Source: Mycoplasmopsis columbina
GTDB lineage: Bacteria > Bacillota_I > Bacilli_A > Mycoplasmatales > Metamycoplasmataceae
Direction: 5' to 3'
NCBI RefSeq assembly: GCF_900660685.1
Contig: NZ_LR215041.1
Location: 124,001 to 188,000, forward strand
Length of the DNA stretch: 64,000 bases
In this document: positions 9,311-19,139 of the stretch, piece by piece
Layout of the letters: each line of letters begins with the position of its first letter
How positions within the stretch are numbered: position 1 is the first letter of the stretch
The notes under the pieces: generated by a model
Seen by the model: the letters and a program-made list of their open reading frames with translations, nothing else
Told to the model about the DNA's origin: nothing
The model's database searches: none
Made by a program: the position numbers and the translations under genes

Positions 9311-9338
9311 AAAATTTTAAATGTTTGATTTAAATTTG

Positions 9339-9611
9339 TTAGTTAGAACTTGAAGATTCTTCATAAGCTGCTTCTCTAGCTCATTTTTGAACTAATTCTA
9401 GAGCTTTATCTGGATTATCTCTATACAATTCAGCAACTTTCTTTGACACTTCTTCAATTTTTGAAAAAGATCTTGCTTTAATCGCTGCTTTATATTCTTT
9501 TTCATATTGTGCCTCTTTTTCTTCTTTAGAAGCACAGGCAACAGCAACAGGAATGACTGTTAAAATTGCTGATGATGCTAGAGCAGGTTTTCATAATTTT
9601 TTAAATTTCAT
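9339..9611 (-). CDS. Array lipoprotein copy D (intact)
   Basis: 90 aa with ATG and GAGGAG ribosome-binding site. Signal peptide MKFKKLWKPALASSAILT has lipobox VAVA|C (Cys26). The mature part is a charged helical peptide ('SKEEKEAQYEKEYKAAIK', 'KVAELYRDNPDKALELVQKW') ending in a Ser/Asn tail. Two TGA codons encode Trp. The 'P-D-K-A-L-E-L' repeat-like helix gives a TPR-like impression, but the protein is too short to assign. Probably exposed on the surface beside its two-TM partner. Confidence 0.82.
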
Positions 9612-9682
9612 AATTTAACTCCTCTATAAATTGAATTTAATTTTAAATATTTAAATTTATTGTCCTAAAAATTGTCAATCAA

Positions 9683-10195
9683 CTAATTAGCAATATTTGC
9701 ATTTTTTGACTGAATTAAATACTCATTCATTTCACTAATATTTTTTTCAATAGAATCTTTTGAACAAGTTAATTTTACTTTTTTACCATTTAATAAAACT
9801 AAAACAATAACATCTCTCTTTCTTTTCATAAATGTTTTTTGTGAAATACTTTGAATATCTGTGTATTTATATTTATTTGATCCAACATAAACTGTTTTTG
9901 AATCATATTGATTTGCTCCAAATAATCCAAAAACATTTAATGCAAAAATACTATTATAAGTATCATAAGCCATTGCTGCAAGCATTGCAATTAATGCAAT
10001 AATAGACATTGCAAAAAGAAAATTGATAGTGTCAAGATCTTCAATACCAAGTTTATATGCAGCTACGATTCTGTTAAAACCTGGTTGCAAATAATGAATA
10101 CCAAGAATTGATAAAACAACAAAGATGAATTCTAGTAATGTATTAATAATGTACTCAGTTTTCATTTTTTTACTTAATGGAATAATTTTTTTCAT
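9683..10195 (-). CDS. Two-TM protein of the tandem array, unit 3
   Basis: 170 aa. MKKIIPLSKKMKTEYI, helices at about 14-36 and 57-82, loop 'GIHYLQPGFNRIVAAYKLGI', cytosolic-looking domain 'NQYDSKTVYVGSNKYKYTDI' to 'MNEYLIQSKNANIAN'. AGGAG lies 8 nt from the ATG. Nearly identical to unit 2 in the C-terminal third, indicating recent duplication or gene conversion. Confidence 0.78.
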   Translation of the reverse strand: MKKIIPLSKKMKTEYIINTLLEFIFVVLSILGIHYLQPGFNRIVAAYKLGIEDLDTINFLFAMSIIALIAMLAAMAYDTYNSIFALNVFGLFGANQYDSKTVYVGSNKYKYTDIQSISQKTFMKRKRDVIVLVLLNGKKVKLTCSKDSIEKNISEMNEYLIQSKNANIAN

Positions 10196-10227
10196 ATTTT
10201 TTTCTCCTATTCTTTAATAATTTTTAC

Positions 10228-10244
10228 AAAAAAAAAAAAAAAAA
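10228..10244 (-). repeat. A17/T17 promoter tract, unit 3
   Basis: A run of 17 A with the array's conserved flanks, upstream of the unit-3 two-TM gene. Confidence 0.7.
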
Positions 10245-10323
10245 GAATTTTGTGATTTTTTTGTAAAAAGAAAAAAAATATTTTCTATTTTTTCCCATAA
10301 ACAAGCTTAAAATGAAAAATAAA

Positions 10324-10348
10324 AAAAACTTGGTGCTTTAACCAAGTT
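10324..10348 (-). terminator. Terminator after unit 4
   Basis: AAAACTTGG TGCTTTAA CCAAGTTTT hairpin downstream of lipoprotein copy E. Confidence 0.75.
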
Positions 10349-10377
10349 TTAAAATTTTAAATGTTAAATTAAATTTG

Positions 10378-10650
10378 TTAGTTAGAACTTGAAGAATTAT
10401 CATAAATTACTTCATTAGTTCATTTCTGAATTAATATAGCAGCTCCGTTTGGATCATCTTTATATATTTCAAGAATTTTAAATCCAATTTCTTGAAGTTT
10501 ATGAGCATCCTGATTTTTAAGTGCTATTTTATATTCTTTTTCGTATTGTGCTGCTTTTTCTTCTTTAGATGCACAGGCAACAGCAACAGGAATAACTGTT
10601 AAAATTGTTGATGTTGCTAATGCCGGCTTTAACAATTTTTTGAATTTCAT
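10378..10650 (-). CDS. Array lipoprotein copy E (intact)
   Basis: 90 aa. ATG with AAAGGATG upstream. Signal MKFKKLLKPALATSTILTVI with lipobox VAVA|C, then 'SKEEKAAQYEKEYKIALKNQ', 'ILEIYKDDPNGAAILIQKW' and a Ser-rich tail. It is the copy closest to rplL and the most diverged in its middle, but has intact start signals. Cotranscribed with the two-TM gene of unit 4. Confidence 0.82.
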
Positions 10651-10720
10651 AATTTACATCCTTTGTTAATTAAATTTAATCTTGATGAAATATAATGCTT
10701 TAATAAATAACGATTAATTA

Positions 10721-11230
10721 TTAAGAAATATTTATGTTTTTAGATTGAATTAAATACTCGCTCATCTCACTAATATATTTTTGTATAGAATTTTTTGGAC
10801 AAGTGAATTCGATTTTTTTACCATTAAGTAAAACCAAAACAATGATGTCTGTATTTTTATTTATAAATGTCTTTTGTGAAATACTTTGAATATCTGTGTA
10901 TTTATATTTATTCGATCTAACATAAACTATTTTTGAATCATATTGATTCTCTCCAAATATTCCAAAAATATTCAATTTAAAAATATTTTTATAAATACGA
11001 ACAGCTATTACTGCGAACATTATAATTAAGACAATAATGCATGTTCAAAAAGCTGTATCAATGCTTTCAACACTATCCAATCCAAGTTTGTATGCAGCTA
11101 TGATTCTGTTAGAACCTGGTTGCAAATAATGAATACCAAGAATTGATAAAACAACAAAAATTAATTCTATAAATGCATTAATGATGTATTTAATTTTCAT
11201 CTTTTTACTCAATGGTATAATTTTTTTCAT
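10721..11230 (-). CDS. Two-TM protein of the tandem array, unit 4
   Basis: 169 aa, read through one TGA (Trp) at 11045. MKKIIPLSKKMKIKYI, loop 'GIHYLQPGSNRIIAAYKLGL', second helix 'TCIIVLIIMFAVIAVRIY', soluble domain 'NQYDSKIVYVRSNKYKYTDI' to 'MSEYLIQSKNINIS'. The ribosome-binding site is poor close to the ATG (AAAGAAAAT), with AAAGGGG further upstream. First unit of the array after rplL. Confidence 0.77.
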
Positions 11231-11275
11231 ATTTTCTTTTATATTTTTATTTCCCCTTTCTCTAATAATTTTTAC

Positions 11276-11293
11276 AAAAAAAAAAAAAAAAAA
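11276..11293 (-). repeat. A18/T18 promoter tract, unit 4
   Basis: A run of 18 A with flanks ATTTTTAC and GAATTTTGTGA, upstream of the unit-4 two-TM gene. Confidence 0.7.
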
Positions 11294-11373
11294 GAATTTT
11301 GTGATTTTTTTCAAAAAAAAGAAAAAATTATTTTTCATTTTCACCTATAAAAAAGCTTAAAATGAAAAATAAA

Positions 11374-11403
11374 AAAAACTTGGCACTTCAACCAAGTTTT
11401 TAA
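11374..11403 (-). terminator. Terminator of the rplJ-rplL operon
   Basis: AAAACTTGG CACTTCAA CCAAGTTTTT hairpin about 12 nt after the rplL stop. The same hairpin recurs behind array units 2-4, so the rplL terminator, or a copy of it, is part of the duplicated unit. Confidence 0.85.
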
Positions 11404-11414
11404 TAAGAAGTTAA

Positions 11415-11786
11415 TTATTTAACATCAACTGAAGCACCAGCTTCAACTAATTTAGCTTTAATTGTTTCAGCTTCAGCTGGAGTAATGTTTTCTTTAACAG
11501 TAGCAGGTAAAGTTGAAACTAATTTGTTTGCTTCCATTAAAGGTAAGTTTAATAATTCTTTAACAGCTTTAACAATACCTAATTTTTTACCATTGTCAGC
11601 AACGATGAATACTGATACTGATGATTTTTCTTCAGCTTCAGCACCACCAGCTGGAGCAGCAGCAACTGCAACAGCAGAAGGATCAATTCCGAATTCTTCT
11701 TTCATTGCTTCAACTAATTCCATAACTTCTTTAATTGACATTTCTTTTAATGCTTCGATAAATGTTTGTTTTTCTAATTTAGCCAT
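11415..11786 (-). CDS. rplL: Ribosomal protein L7/L12
   Basis: 123 aa, full length. N-terminal dimerisation domain MAKLEKQTFIEALKEMSIKE, Ala/Gly-rich hinge (AVAVAAAPAGGAEAEE), C-terminal factor-binding domain with 'GKKLGIVKAVKELLNLPLMEA'. It recruits translation factors on the 50S stalk. I chose the start at MAKLEK rather than the upstream in-frame ATG at 11801 because the homologous start and ribosome-binding site (GAAAGGAAATATT) fit. Second gene after rplJ. Confidence 0.96.
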   Translation of the reverse strand: MAKLEKQTFIEALKEMSIKEVMELVEAMKEEFGIDPSAVAVAAAPAGGAEAEEKSSVSVFIVADNGKKLGIVKAVKELLNLPLMEANKLVSTLPATVKENITPAEAETIKAKLVEAGASVDVK

Positions 11787-11823
11787 AATATTTCCTTTCA
11801 AAATTTAGTTTTTATTTTGATTA

Positions 11824-12336
11824 TTAAATTTGTTCTTCTTTCTTTTCACTAAGTAATTTTAATGAAAGAGAAAGTTGTTGTAATGGGCTCATAAGTGAAC
11901 GAGCAAGAATTGTAAGAGCTTCTTCGTAGTTTGGTAAGGTAGCAATTTCAGCAACACCTTTTGCATCAACAACTTTACCTTCAAAAATACCAGCTTTATT
12001 TACAAATAATTTATTTTCTTTAGCGAAAGCAGCTAATACTTTGTAAGGAGCAAGTTCATCTTCATTGCTAAATGCATAAATGTTTGGTCCAACTAAGTGA
12101 TCATTTAAATCTTCATGTCCTGCTGCGCTAGCTGCAAGTTTAAATAAACGATTTTTATACACTTTAACTTCAACGCCACTTTTTTTAGCTAGAAGACGAA
12201 GTTTTGTTAATTCAGAAACAGATAATCCACGGTATTCAGCAACCACAAGTGATTTTGTTGATTGAAGTTTATCTGTAATTTCTTTAACAGTGTCCTTTTT
12301 AATTAATCTAAAAGTAGATTCTTTAACTGTTTGCAT
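11824..12336 (-). CDS. rplJ: Ribosomal protein L10
   Basis: 170 aa. The N-terminal rRNA-binding domain has 'LQSTKSLVVAEYRGLSVSELTKLR' and 'VEVKVYKNRLFKLA', followed by the C-terminal helix that binds L7/L12 dimers. Start MQTVKESTFRLIKK has AAAGGAG 7 nt upstream; an upstream in-frame ATG lies inside the leader and is not preferred. Confidence 0.95.
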   Translation of the reverse strand: MQTVKESTFRLIKKDTVKEITDKLQSTKSLVVAEYRGLSVSELTKLRLLAKKSGVEVKVYKNRLFKLAASAAGHEDLNDHLVGPNIYAFSNEDELAPYKVLAAFAKENKLFVNKAGIFEGKVVDAKGVAEIATLPNYEEALTILARSLMSPLQQLSLSLKLLSEKKEEQI

Positions 12337-12460
12337 ATTTCTCCTTTCATAGTTTAATTTGAGCAATACACAATGAATGAAATTAAGTTTATACATTCGG
12401 CAACTTATTAAGTTTAAAACCGTTGCTGTCTTTACGTATTGCTTTTCAATTGTATTACAA
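12337..12460 (-). promoter_or_regulatory. rplJ leader and promoter
   Basis: The untranslated leader contains several short inverted segments (e.g. GACAGCAACGGTTTTAAACT near the 5' end) in the place of the L10 leader, where L10-L12 autoregulate in Firmicutes. A candidate -10 TACAAT lies at 12449-12454. Structural equivalence to the known L10 leader was not computed. Confidence 0.5.
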
Positions 12461-12584
12461 AATTAATTTTTATATTTATTTATTTAAAAATATATTTTTA
12501 TATATGTTATTAATTATCAATAAGGATTTTGTTTGCAAAAAGTTCATTTTTTAGATAATCAGACTTTTTTTCAATAAAAAAAAT

Positions 12585-13085
12585 ATGAAAAAGAAAAAAA
12601 TATTTTATTGAGCATTAGGTTTGTCAATTATTTCGTTTGCCCTTGTGTCAAGTGCAGTAAGCTTTAACAACAAGGAAAGTAAACTAAAATTAATTGATTC
12701 GAAAACTTCTGAAAGTTATAAAGTAAAAATTTTAGGTGCTGTTAAACATGAGAAAATTTTAACTTTTTTTAAACCAATTAAAATTAAAGAACTTCTAAAA
12801 AAAGTTGATTTAAATTCAAATGCAGATTTAACAAATATATCTATGAATATGGAAATTAAAGAAAATTTTATCCTTAATATTCCAGAACAAACACAAAGAA
12901 AACTATTGTGAAAAAATATTCATAAAATAGAAGATTTAACGGGAATGAAAATATCAAAATCCCTAGCTTTAAAAATCTTAAAATTAAGAAAAGAAAAAAT
13001 AAATATTACATGAAATGATTTAAAAGAAGTCAATGGTATTGGTTCAAAAATTTTAGAGAATTTGCAAAGCAAAATTCAATTATAA
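12585..13085 (+). CDS. comEA: ComEA-like DNA-binding protein (helix-hairpin-helix)
   Basis: 166 aa with one N-terminal TM or signal anchor (MKKKKIFYWALGLSIISFAL, TGA = Trp). A SLBB-like region reads 'KVKILGAVKHEKILTFFKPIKIKELLKKVDL'. C-terminal paired HhH motifs read 'IEDLTGMKISKSLALKILKLR' and 'LKEVNGIGSKILENLQ'. ComEA binds incoming DNA at the membrane during uptake and is followed by ComEC. It is read as tightly coupled to the next gene. Confidence 0.85.
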
Positions 13086-13096
13086 AAATAAAAAAT

Positions 13097-14398
13097 TTGC
13101 TTTTACTTTTGCCATTAATATTTTTTTATTTTTTTAATTATCAAAATCTAAAAATTCTAAGCATTAGTATATTTTTATTTTTTTCTCTTTTGCTTTTATT
13201 AAACAATTGAAAAAATATTTTTTTAATTCTGCTTATTTGTTTAATTTACTTTCTATTTATTCATCAAAGAAGTTTAAAACTAATTGAAGGAAATTATGAA
13301 ATTGAAGGAACAATTTATAAAAATGAAGAAAAATATTTTTTAATAAATTATGAAAATTTTAATATTTTAGTTTTTAAAAATTCTCATATTTCCTATGGAA
13401 GTATAGAAAATGGTAATTATGTCTATGGAAAAGGAGAATTAGTAAAATTAAATACAGCAAATTTCCCCCAAAATTGGTTATTGGAAAACAACATTAAATA
13501 TCAATTAAAAAATGTTAATGTTAATTTAAGCGTAAGAAACAAATTTAATTTATTTCAAGAATTAAACTTGAATGAAGATAAAGATTATATTTTTTTCAAT
13601 AAATACTGATTTAGGCTTATTTTGGGATCAAAAAATGATGTAAAACTAAATCAAATAGTTTCTGAATTGGGAATTAATCATTTATTAATTGCTTCTGGGT
13701 TTCATATCGAATTGATTTTTTTGTTTAGTTCGTTAATTAAAACCAGAAATGAGAAAAATAGAAAGATTATAAATTTGATTTTAATATTTTTGATTTTTAA
13801 TTATGCAATCTTTTCAAATTCTCCAGTTTCTATATTGAAAGCATTATTTTTTAAAATCTTCAATGACTTAAACAAAAAACATAAATGAAAATTAAGTTAT
13901 ATAGATATTTTAATTTTGACAATGTTTTCTTTATTCTTAGTCAACAAATTTTGAATTTTTTCACTTTCATTTATTTTTTCATTTTTTAATACTTTTTTAG
14001 TAATTTATTTAAATGAAAAAATAATTTGCAAAAAAATAAAAATGAAAAAGTATTTATTTATCTCTTTTTTAATTTATCTATCAAATTTATTTATAACAAC
14101 ACAACTAACTCAAAAAATTAATTTAATAACTCCTCTTTGAATTATTTTATTAACACCTGTTGTAGAAATAGTTTATATTTTTTCATTTTTCTTTTGGTGA
14201 AGCAAACCTTTTTTAAATTTTATTTACTATCTCTTTGACAATTTACTTTGAATTTTATGAAAAAATTCACTACTTATAAAAATAAATTTTAAAATTGATT
14301 TTCATTTAAGTTACTATTGAATTTTATTTATTATTCTTTTTTATTTTTCCATTTTCAATTTTAGAAAAATAAAAAAAATACGCATTTTGCGTATTTAG
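13097..14398 (+). CDS. comEC: ComEC/Rec2-type DNA-uptake channel, competence domain only
   Basis: About 433-aa polytopic membrane protein with many Trp TGA codons. The signature 'SELGINHLLIASGFHIELIF' corresponds to the ComEC competence-domain motif (SHLLAISGLHI). The C-terminus ends soon after the last helices (RKIKKIRILRI), so the metallo-beta-lactamase domain of full-length ComEC is absent. The start is uncertain: the frame is open back into comEA, no ATG lies near the 5' end, and TTG 13097 or ATA/ATT at 13079-13082 are candidates. Confidence 0.75.
14375..14397 (+). terminator. Hairpin terminator at the end of comEC
   Basis: AAATACGC ATTTT GCGTATTT overlaps the final codons of comEC, facing the tRNA genes on the other strand. 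Confidence 0.6.
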
Positions 14399-14414
14399 TT
14401 TGGTCAAAATGATT

Positions 14415-14491
14415 TGGCGATCCCAAGAAGAGTCGAACTCCTAACCTTTTGGTCCGTAGCCAAACGCTCTGTCCAATTGAGCTATGGGATC
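14415..14491 (-). tRNA. tRNA-Arg (ACG)
   Basis: 77 nt with encoded CCA. The acceptor stem GATCCCA/TGGGATC, T-loop TTCGACTC and anticodon loop CTACGGA give anticodon ACG (read as ICG, decoding CGN). Confidence 0.95.
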
Positions 14492-14496
14492 ATATA

Positions 14497-14572
14497 TGGA
14501 GGCACCAATGGGATTCGAACCCATACATCAAAGTTTTGCAGACTCATGCCTTGGCCATTTGGCTATGGTGCC
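14497..14572 (-). tRNA. tRNA-Cys (GCA)
   Basis: 76 nt with encoded CCA. Acceptor stem GGCACCA/TGGTGCC, T-arm GGGTTCGAATCCC and anticodon loop CTGCAAA give anticodon GCA. It lies 5 nt upstream of tRNA-Arg in the same transcript. Confidence 0.95.
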
Positions 14573-14691
14573 ATTTAAAGCCTTTACATTATACATGAAA
14601 AAAATTTTTTTCTGCAAAAGTGCATTTTCATTATATCACCATTTATTTGATGGTGTAATACATTATATTCTAAAATTTAAAAAATGTAAAA

Positions 14692-14720
14692 AATTTCTGA
14701 GTAAAAACTCCGAAATTTTT
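14692..14720 (-). terminator. Terminator after recA
   Basis: AAATTTCTGAGT AAAA ACTCCGAAATTT hairpin ending in T/A tracts at the recA stop. Confidence 0.75.
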
Positions 14721-15720
14721 AATTATTTTTAGGTAAGCATTTCTCTAATTCTTTTTTAAATTCTTCATTTTCTCTAATTAAATCTTTAAGTGCTTTCTTA
14801 CCTTGCGCAATACTTTTATCTTCATAATAGTATCATGCACCTTTTTTCACTAAGAAACCTGAATTTACAGCACATTCTATTAATTCACTTAAAGCATCTA
14901 TTCCAAGTCCATAGATAATTTCAGTAGTAAATGATTTATAAGGAGCGGCCAATTTATTTTTGACAACTTTAATTTTAATTTCATTTCCTGTAACGTCCTT
15001 ACCATCTAAAATAGAATTACTTTTTCTCACTTCTAATCTTATAGAAGAGTAAAATTTCAAGGCTCTTCCGCCAGTTGTAGTTTCAGGATTACCAAAAATT
15101 ACTCCAATTTTTTCTCTAATTTGATTAACAAAAATAATAGTTGTTTTATTTTTGTTTAAAGAAGCAGTAATTTTTCTTAAAGCTTTTGACATTAATCTAG
15201 CTTGACTTCCAATAGTCATATCATGCATATCACCATTTAATTCTGCTTCAGGAACTAAAGCAGCAACACTATCTACAACAATTAAATCAATAGATCCAGA
15301 TTTAGTTAAAATGTCTACAATCTCTAGAGCTTGCTCGCCACTATCTGGCTGACTTAATATTAGTTCATCTAGTTTTACTCCAACATTTTTTGCATAAATG
15401 GGATCTATTGAATGTTCAGCATCAATAAATGCAGCAATACCACCATTTTTTTGAATTTCAGCAATGGCATGAAGGCAAAGAGTAGTTTTACCACTACTTT
15501 CAGGACCATAAATTTCAACAATTCTTCCTTTCGGGTAACCATTAATTCCCATTGCTTCATCTAGCAAATATGAACCAGAAGAAAAAGTTTCAACTGATTC
15601 AATATTTTCATTATCATTAAAAAGCATAATTGCTTCGCTACCAAATTTTTTTACAATGTCATTTAAAACACTTTCTATTTTTTTAGTTTCAATATTCTCA
15701 TTTTTATTTTTTTCTTTCAT
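14719..15720 (-). CDS. recA: Recombinase RecA
   Basis: 333 aa. Walker [10 protein letters not shown], '[11 protein letters not shown]', Walker B '[16 protein letters not shown]' with conserved L2 '[26 protein letters not shown]'. It reads one TGA (Trp) at 14833 to end [13 protein letters not shown] chose ATG 15720, preceded by AGGAGACAT; an upstream in-frame ATG at 15792 would add an atypical 24 residues. RecA would support recombination in the repeat arrays of this window, and works with ComEA/ComEC-imported DNA if competence exists. Confidence 0.96.
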
Positions 15721-15819
15721 ATGTCTCCTAAAAAAATAATTTGAATTTAATGATAATTGTGAAAAAAATGAATTAATTAAAGAAAAACTCATTATTTGTA
15801 TAATTTTACAATTTTAAAC

Positions 15820-15850
15820 AAAATTGATAGTATATAATAAACTTAGATTT
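15820..15850 (+). promoter_or_regulatory. Promoter of the 15902 lipoprotein gene
   Basis: TTGATAGTATATAATAAAC gives a strong TATAAT -10 box about 65 nt upstream of the ATG, with TTGATA-like sequence upstream. A GAGGGAA ribosome-binding site precedes the ATG. Confidence 0.6.
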
Positions 15851-15901
15851 ACATACTTGTAGTTTCAATTTAGATTAATAAAAAAAATGAAATGAGGGAA
15901 A

Positions 15902-18466
15902 ATGAAAAAAAATAAAAAACTTTTTTTCAATGCTTTTACGTTTTCAACTTTACTTATTAGTTCTCCTTTTTTGGCAATTTCATGTGTAAATGAAAAAAAT
16001 AATCCAGTTATTAATCAAGAAAAACATGAATTGATAGCTAATGATAAAGGTAGAGGATATTTTCCTTCTACCATAGAAAAAATGCTTCACAATGCACAAA
16101 CAAAAGAAGACATTTTAAGTATTATAAATTCTTTTAGTTCTCAAAAATTAAATTTAAATACCAAAAAATTAAATGTAAATTTTGATAAATCTATTTTTAA
16201 AGATTTTACAGATCATCGTGGTAATCGAGAAACTAAAATAATATTAAATTTGGATAATGGCAAAGAGACAGAAGTTTTACTTAATAATTTAGGAATTAAT
16301 AATGAATATGATCCATCAGTTCATGAATTTGAAAAACAGTTGAAACAATATTTCTGAGATGGTGAATTAATTATTGAGGGAATAGCAACTAGTGCAGCAG
16401 CAACTAAAGATGATGATTCTTTAGCTCAAAAAATTTCTAATGAAGTAAGAGCCCAAAAAACTTATCAAGAACAATTAGAAGTAATTAAAAAATATTTTGA
16501 TGTTAGTTATGTAATTAATGACGAATATGACTATATTATAAATCAAGGCACACATTCGCACCCTAATGAATTACACTGAGTTTTTGGAAGAATTAAAAAA
16601 GATGAAACGGATAGAAATAATATTCAATGAATTTCAAATGTAATTAAGGGAATAGGAAAAGAAAGTAAATACGAAGATGCTCATGCGGGAGATTGAAACA
16701 ATCCAACTTCAACTTATGCAATAGGATCTTTAAATTTCACACAGAACTTAACAAATTTAGGTAAAAGTACAACATCAGATGATTTTTTAAGTATTTTGAA
16801 AAATAAATTTCCAGATCCAAAATGAGATGATGAAGAATTATTAAATCTGTTTAAACAATACATAAATATAGATGGGGAATATGACAAAAATAAATACTCA
16901 GTCTTTTTTGATCTTCCATCTACTCACACACATGGTCCTGGAAACTTACATCTTTACTATCAATTAAAAGATTTTGACAAAAACACAATCATATATAAAG
17001 CAGTTGCAATTAATAATTTTGGTCAATTATTTACTGTTGGAAAATACCAATTCGCTAAATTTGCGGGGGTTTGAGAAAAAACAGAAAAAAATTTCCTTAA
17101 AGATAAAGCTTTATATACTTCAAGATATACTTTTTTAAAACAACTTTCTAACATTACTAATGTAGATGAAATGTTTGAACACATTAAAAATTACATTAAT
17201 TTAAATGAAGTTGAAAATTCTAATGAAAAAGTATTAAGTTTTAATTTTAATCAATCTCTTGCAAATTTAAAATTCAAATCGGAATTCTTTAAATATTACA
17301 TTGATAAAAATAATTCAAGCTACAACAATGTAAAAGGAGAAATAACCATTCAATTTGTCCAAGAGAACTTATTAACAGGTGAAAAAGAAACAACAGATCA
17401 CATTATTAAGGGATTTAAAGGACAAAATAATAAAAGTTCATTATATAAATCATTATTTAATGGAGAAATTACTTTAACACCTATTTTTGATATTGTTAAT
17501 CACGGTGCAGAGTATGGAACAGCGGCAAGTTTCTTAAATCTTTTAAAACTTAAAAGTAATTTTAATGATCAGTTGAACACATTAAAAGAATATTTTGGAG
17601 ATTTAAACACTAATTTAGATGAGGAAAATTACGAATACGCCTTTGATTTAGATAAATCAGAAATAATTCATGACACCGATGCAACTGATATTTTAAATAT
17701 TAAAGTGCTTAAAACAAATAAAGAAACTAAGAATAAAGAAGAAGCAATTTTACCTATTTATAATTTAAGTGTTAATGATGTTGATTTAACCAAATCTAAC
17801 TTATTTAATGGTGAAATAAATATTGTTAATTACATTATTCCTTCTTATGATTTAGAAAATACAGACCAATATGAAGTGCCTGAAGCAAAAGTTTTCTTTG
17901 ATGAAACTGTTAAAGAATCATTAGAAGAGACAAGTGATTTATTCTATGGCAAGGATGTGACATTAACAAGCAAATCTCTTTATCGCCAAGCAGATTTTGA
18001 TGATGTAGATGAACTAGTTCTAGTCTTTAATGTTCAAAATATTCAAACACAAGAAATTTCTACTAAAAAAGTTATCGTCAAGAATTTTGGACAATACCGT
18101 AAATTAGGTGACTATGTATTTAATTTAAAACCTCCAGCATTAAATGATGATAACAAAGTCGCGGCATGAGAAATAAAAGAGGCATTATCTAACTTAGAAG
18201 GTCATGCAAAATGAGACAAACTACTTGAATTATTGATTCAAGATAAAGTTGTTGGTGTTGAATTTGATGGTGAAACTAAATTTAATGAAGTAAAACACAC
18301 TTTTAACTACGCTATTTTAGAAGAAGAATACATTGGTGAAGCACCAACAAGTGGAAGAGCTCAAAATTATGGTTATTTAAGATTAAAATTAGCAGCTTAC
18401 GAAGGTGATAATAGTGATAATCCTAGAGAAACATTGAATCTTTTTATCAAATTAGATCGTGCTTAA
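15902..18466 (+). CDS. Large surface lipoprotein, 854 aa
   Basis: Signal peptide MKKNKKLFFNAFTFSTLLIS with lipobox AIS|C (Cys28). The frame runs uninterrupted through about ten TGA (Trp) codons to TAA. The mature protein is hydrophilic. It seems to contain repeated beta-rich modules: 'TDHRGNRETKIILNLDNGKE', 'DITNHG..' type turns, and paired 'KSNLFNGEINIVNYIIP'/'LYKSLFNGEITLTPIF' segments around residues 520 and 635. It also has His/Gly-rich 'STHTHGPGNLHLYY' near residue 340. I do not recognise a catalytic signature. Probably a species-specific surface antigen or binding protein. Confidence 0.8.
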
Positions 18467-18512
18467 AAAATCAAAAAACGAAAAACATTTTAATTTTGTT
18501 TTTTGATTTTTT
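18467..18512 (+). terminator. Terminator after the 854-aa lipoprotein
   Basis: AAAATCAAAAAACGAAAA ... TTTTGTTTTTTGATTTTTTTT inverted repeat immediately after the stop. Confidence 0.75.
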
Positions 18513-18599
18513 TTATTTTTTAATTTTCGACAGTGTTATTTTTCTCTATTAAATTAATATTATGAATTTGATAAATAAAATATTTTAATTTTCTATTTT

Positions 18600-18742
18600 T
18601 TAAAAAAATACTTTGCTTTATAATTGAAAAGCAACTATTACATTGAAGTATGAGGTTGTCGATACGCCAACAGCAGTTGTCAAGGACGTAGCGAGTAATT
18701 CATATGGAGTAAAGTTCTTTAAGAACGAAAGGAGACAACTAA
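18600..18742 (+). promoter_or_regulatory. S10-operon promoter and leader
   Basis: TATAAT at 18619-18624 starts a leader of about 110 nt containing GC-richer segments (GAGGTTGTCGATACGCC, GTTGTCAAGGACGTAGC) unlike the AT-rich surroundings, so a structured mRNA leader is likely. AAAGGAGACAAC precedes the rpsJ ATG. Confidence 0.55.
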
Positions 18743-19057
18743 ATGAGCAAAATTAATGTCAAAGTTAAATCTTTTGATCACAAACTTGTAGATTTTGCTG
18801 CTAAAAAACTTGTTGAATTAGCAAGAAAAGAAAATGTACAAGTAAGTGGGCCTGTTGCACTTCCAACAAAAAGAGAAGTTGTAACAATCTTAAGATCAGT
18901 TCACGTTAACAAAAAATCTCGTGAACAATTTGAATCAAGAACATATCAACGTTTACTTGTTTTAACTAACAAAAACGGAAATCTTGATCAAGTTTTAGAC
19001 AAAGTTAAAAGATTTGAATTGCCTGCTGGTGTAGAAATTCAAATGTCACAAAAATAA
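18743..19057 (+). CDS. rpsJ: Ribosomal protein S10
   Basis: 104 aa with the S10 hallmarks 'GPVALPTKREVVTILRSVHVNKKSREQFE' and 'RLLVLT'. First gene of the S10 ribosomal operon; in other bacteria S10 also acts with NusB in antitermination. Strong ribosome-binding site AAAGGAG. Confidence 0.97.
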   Translation: MSKINVKVKSFDHKLVDFAAKKLVELARKENVQVSGPVALPTKREVVTILRSVHVNKKSREQFESRTYQRLLVLTNKNGNLDQVLDKVKRFELPAGVEIQMSQK

Positions 19058-19139
19058 ATCCGACTTATATTAAAGTAAGCGACGGTCATTATCGAACATA
19101 AGAAAGGTAATGAAACAACTTAATTGAAAGGAAATTACC

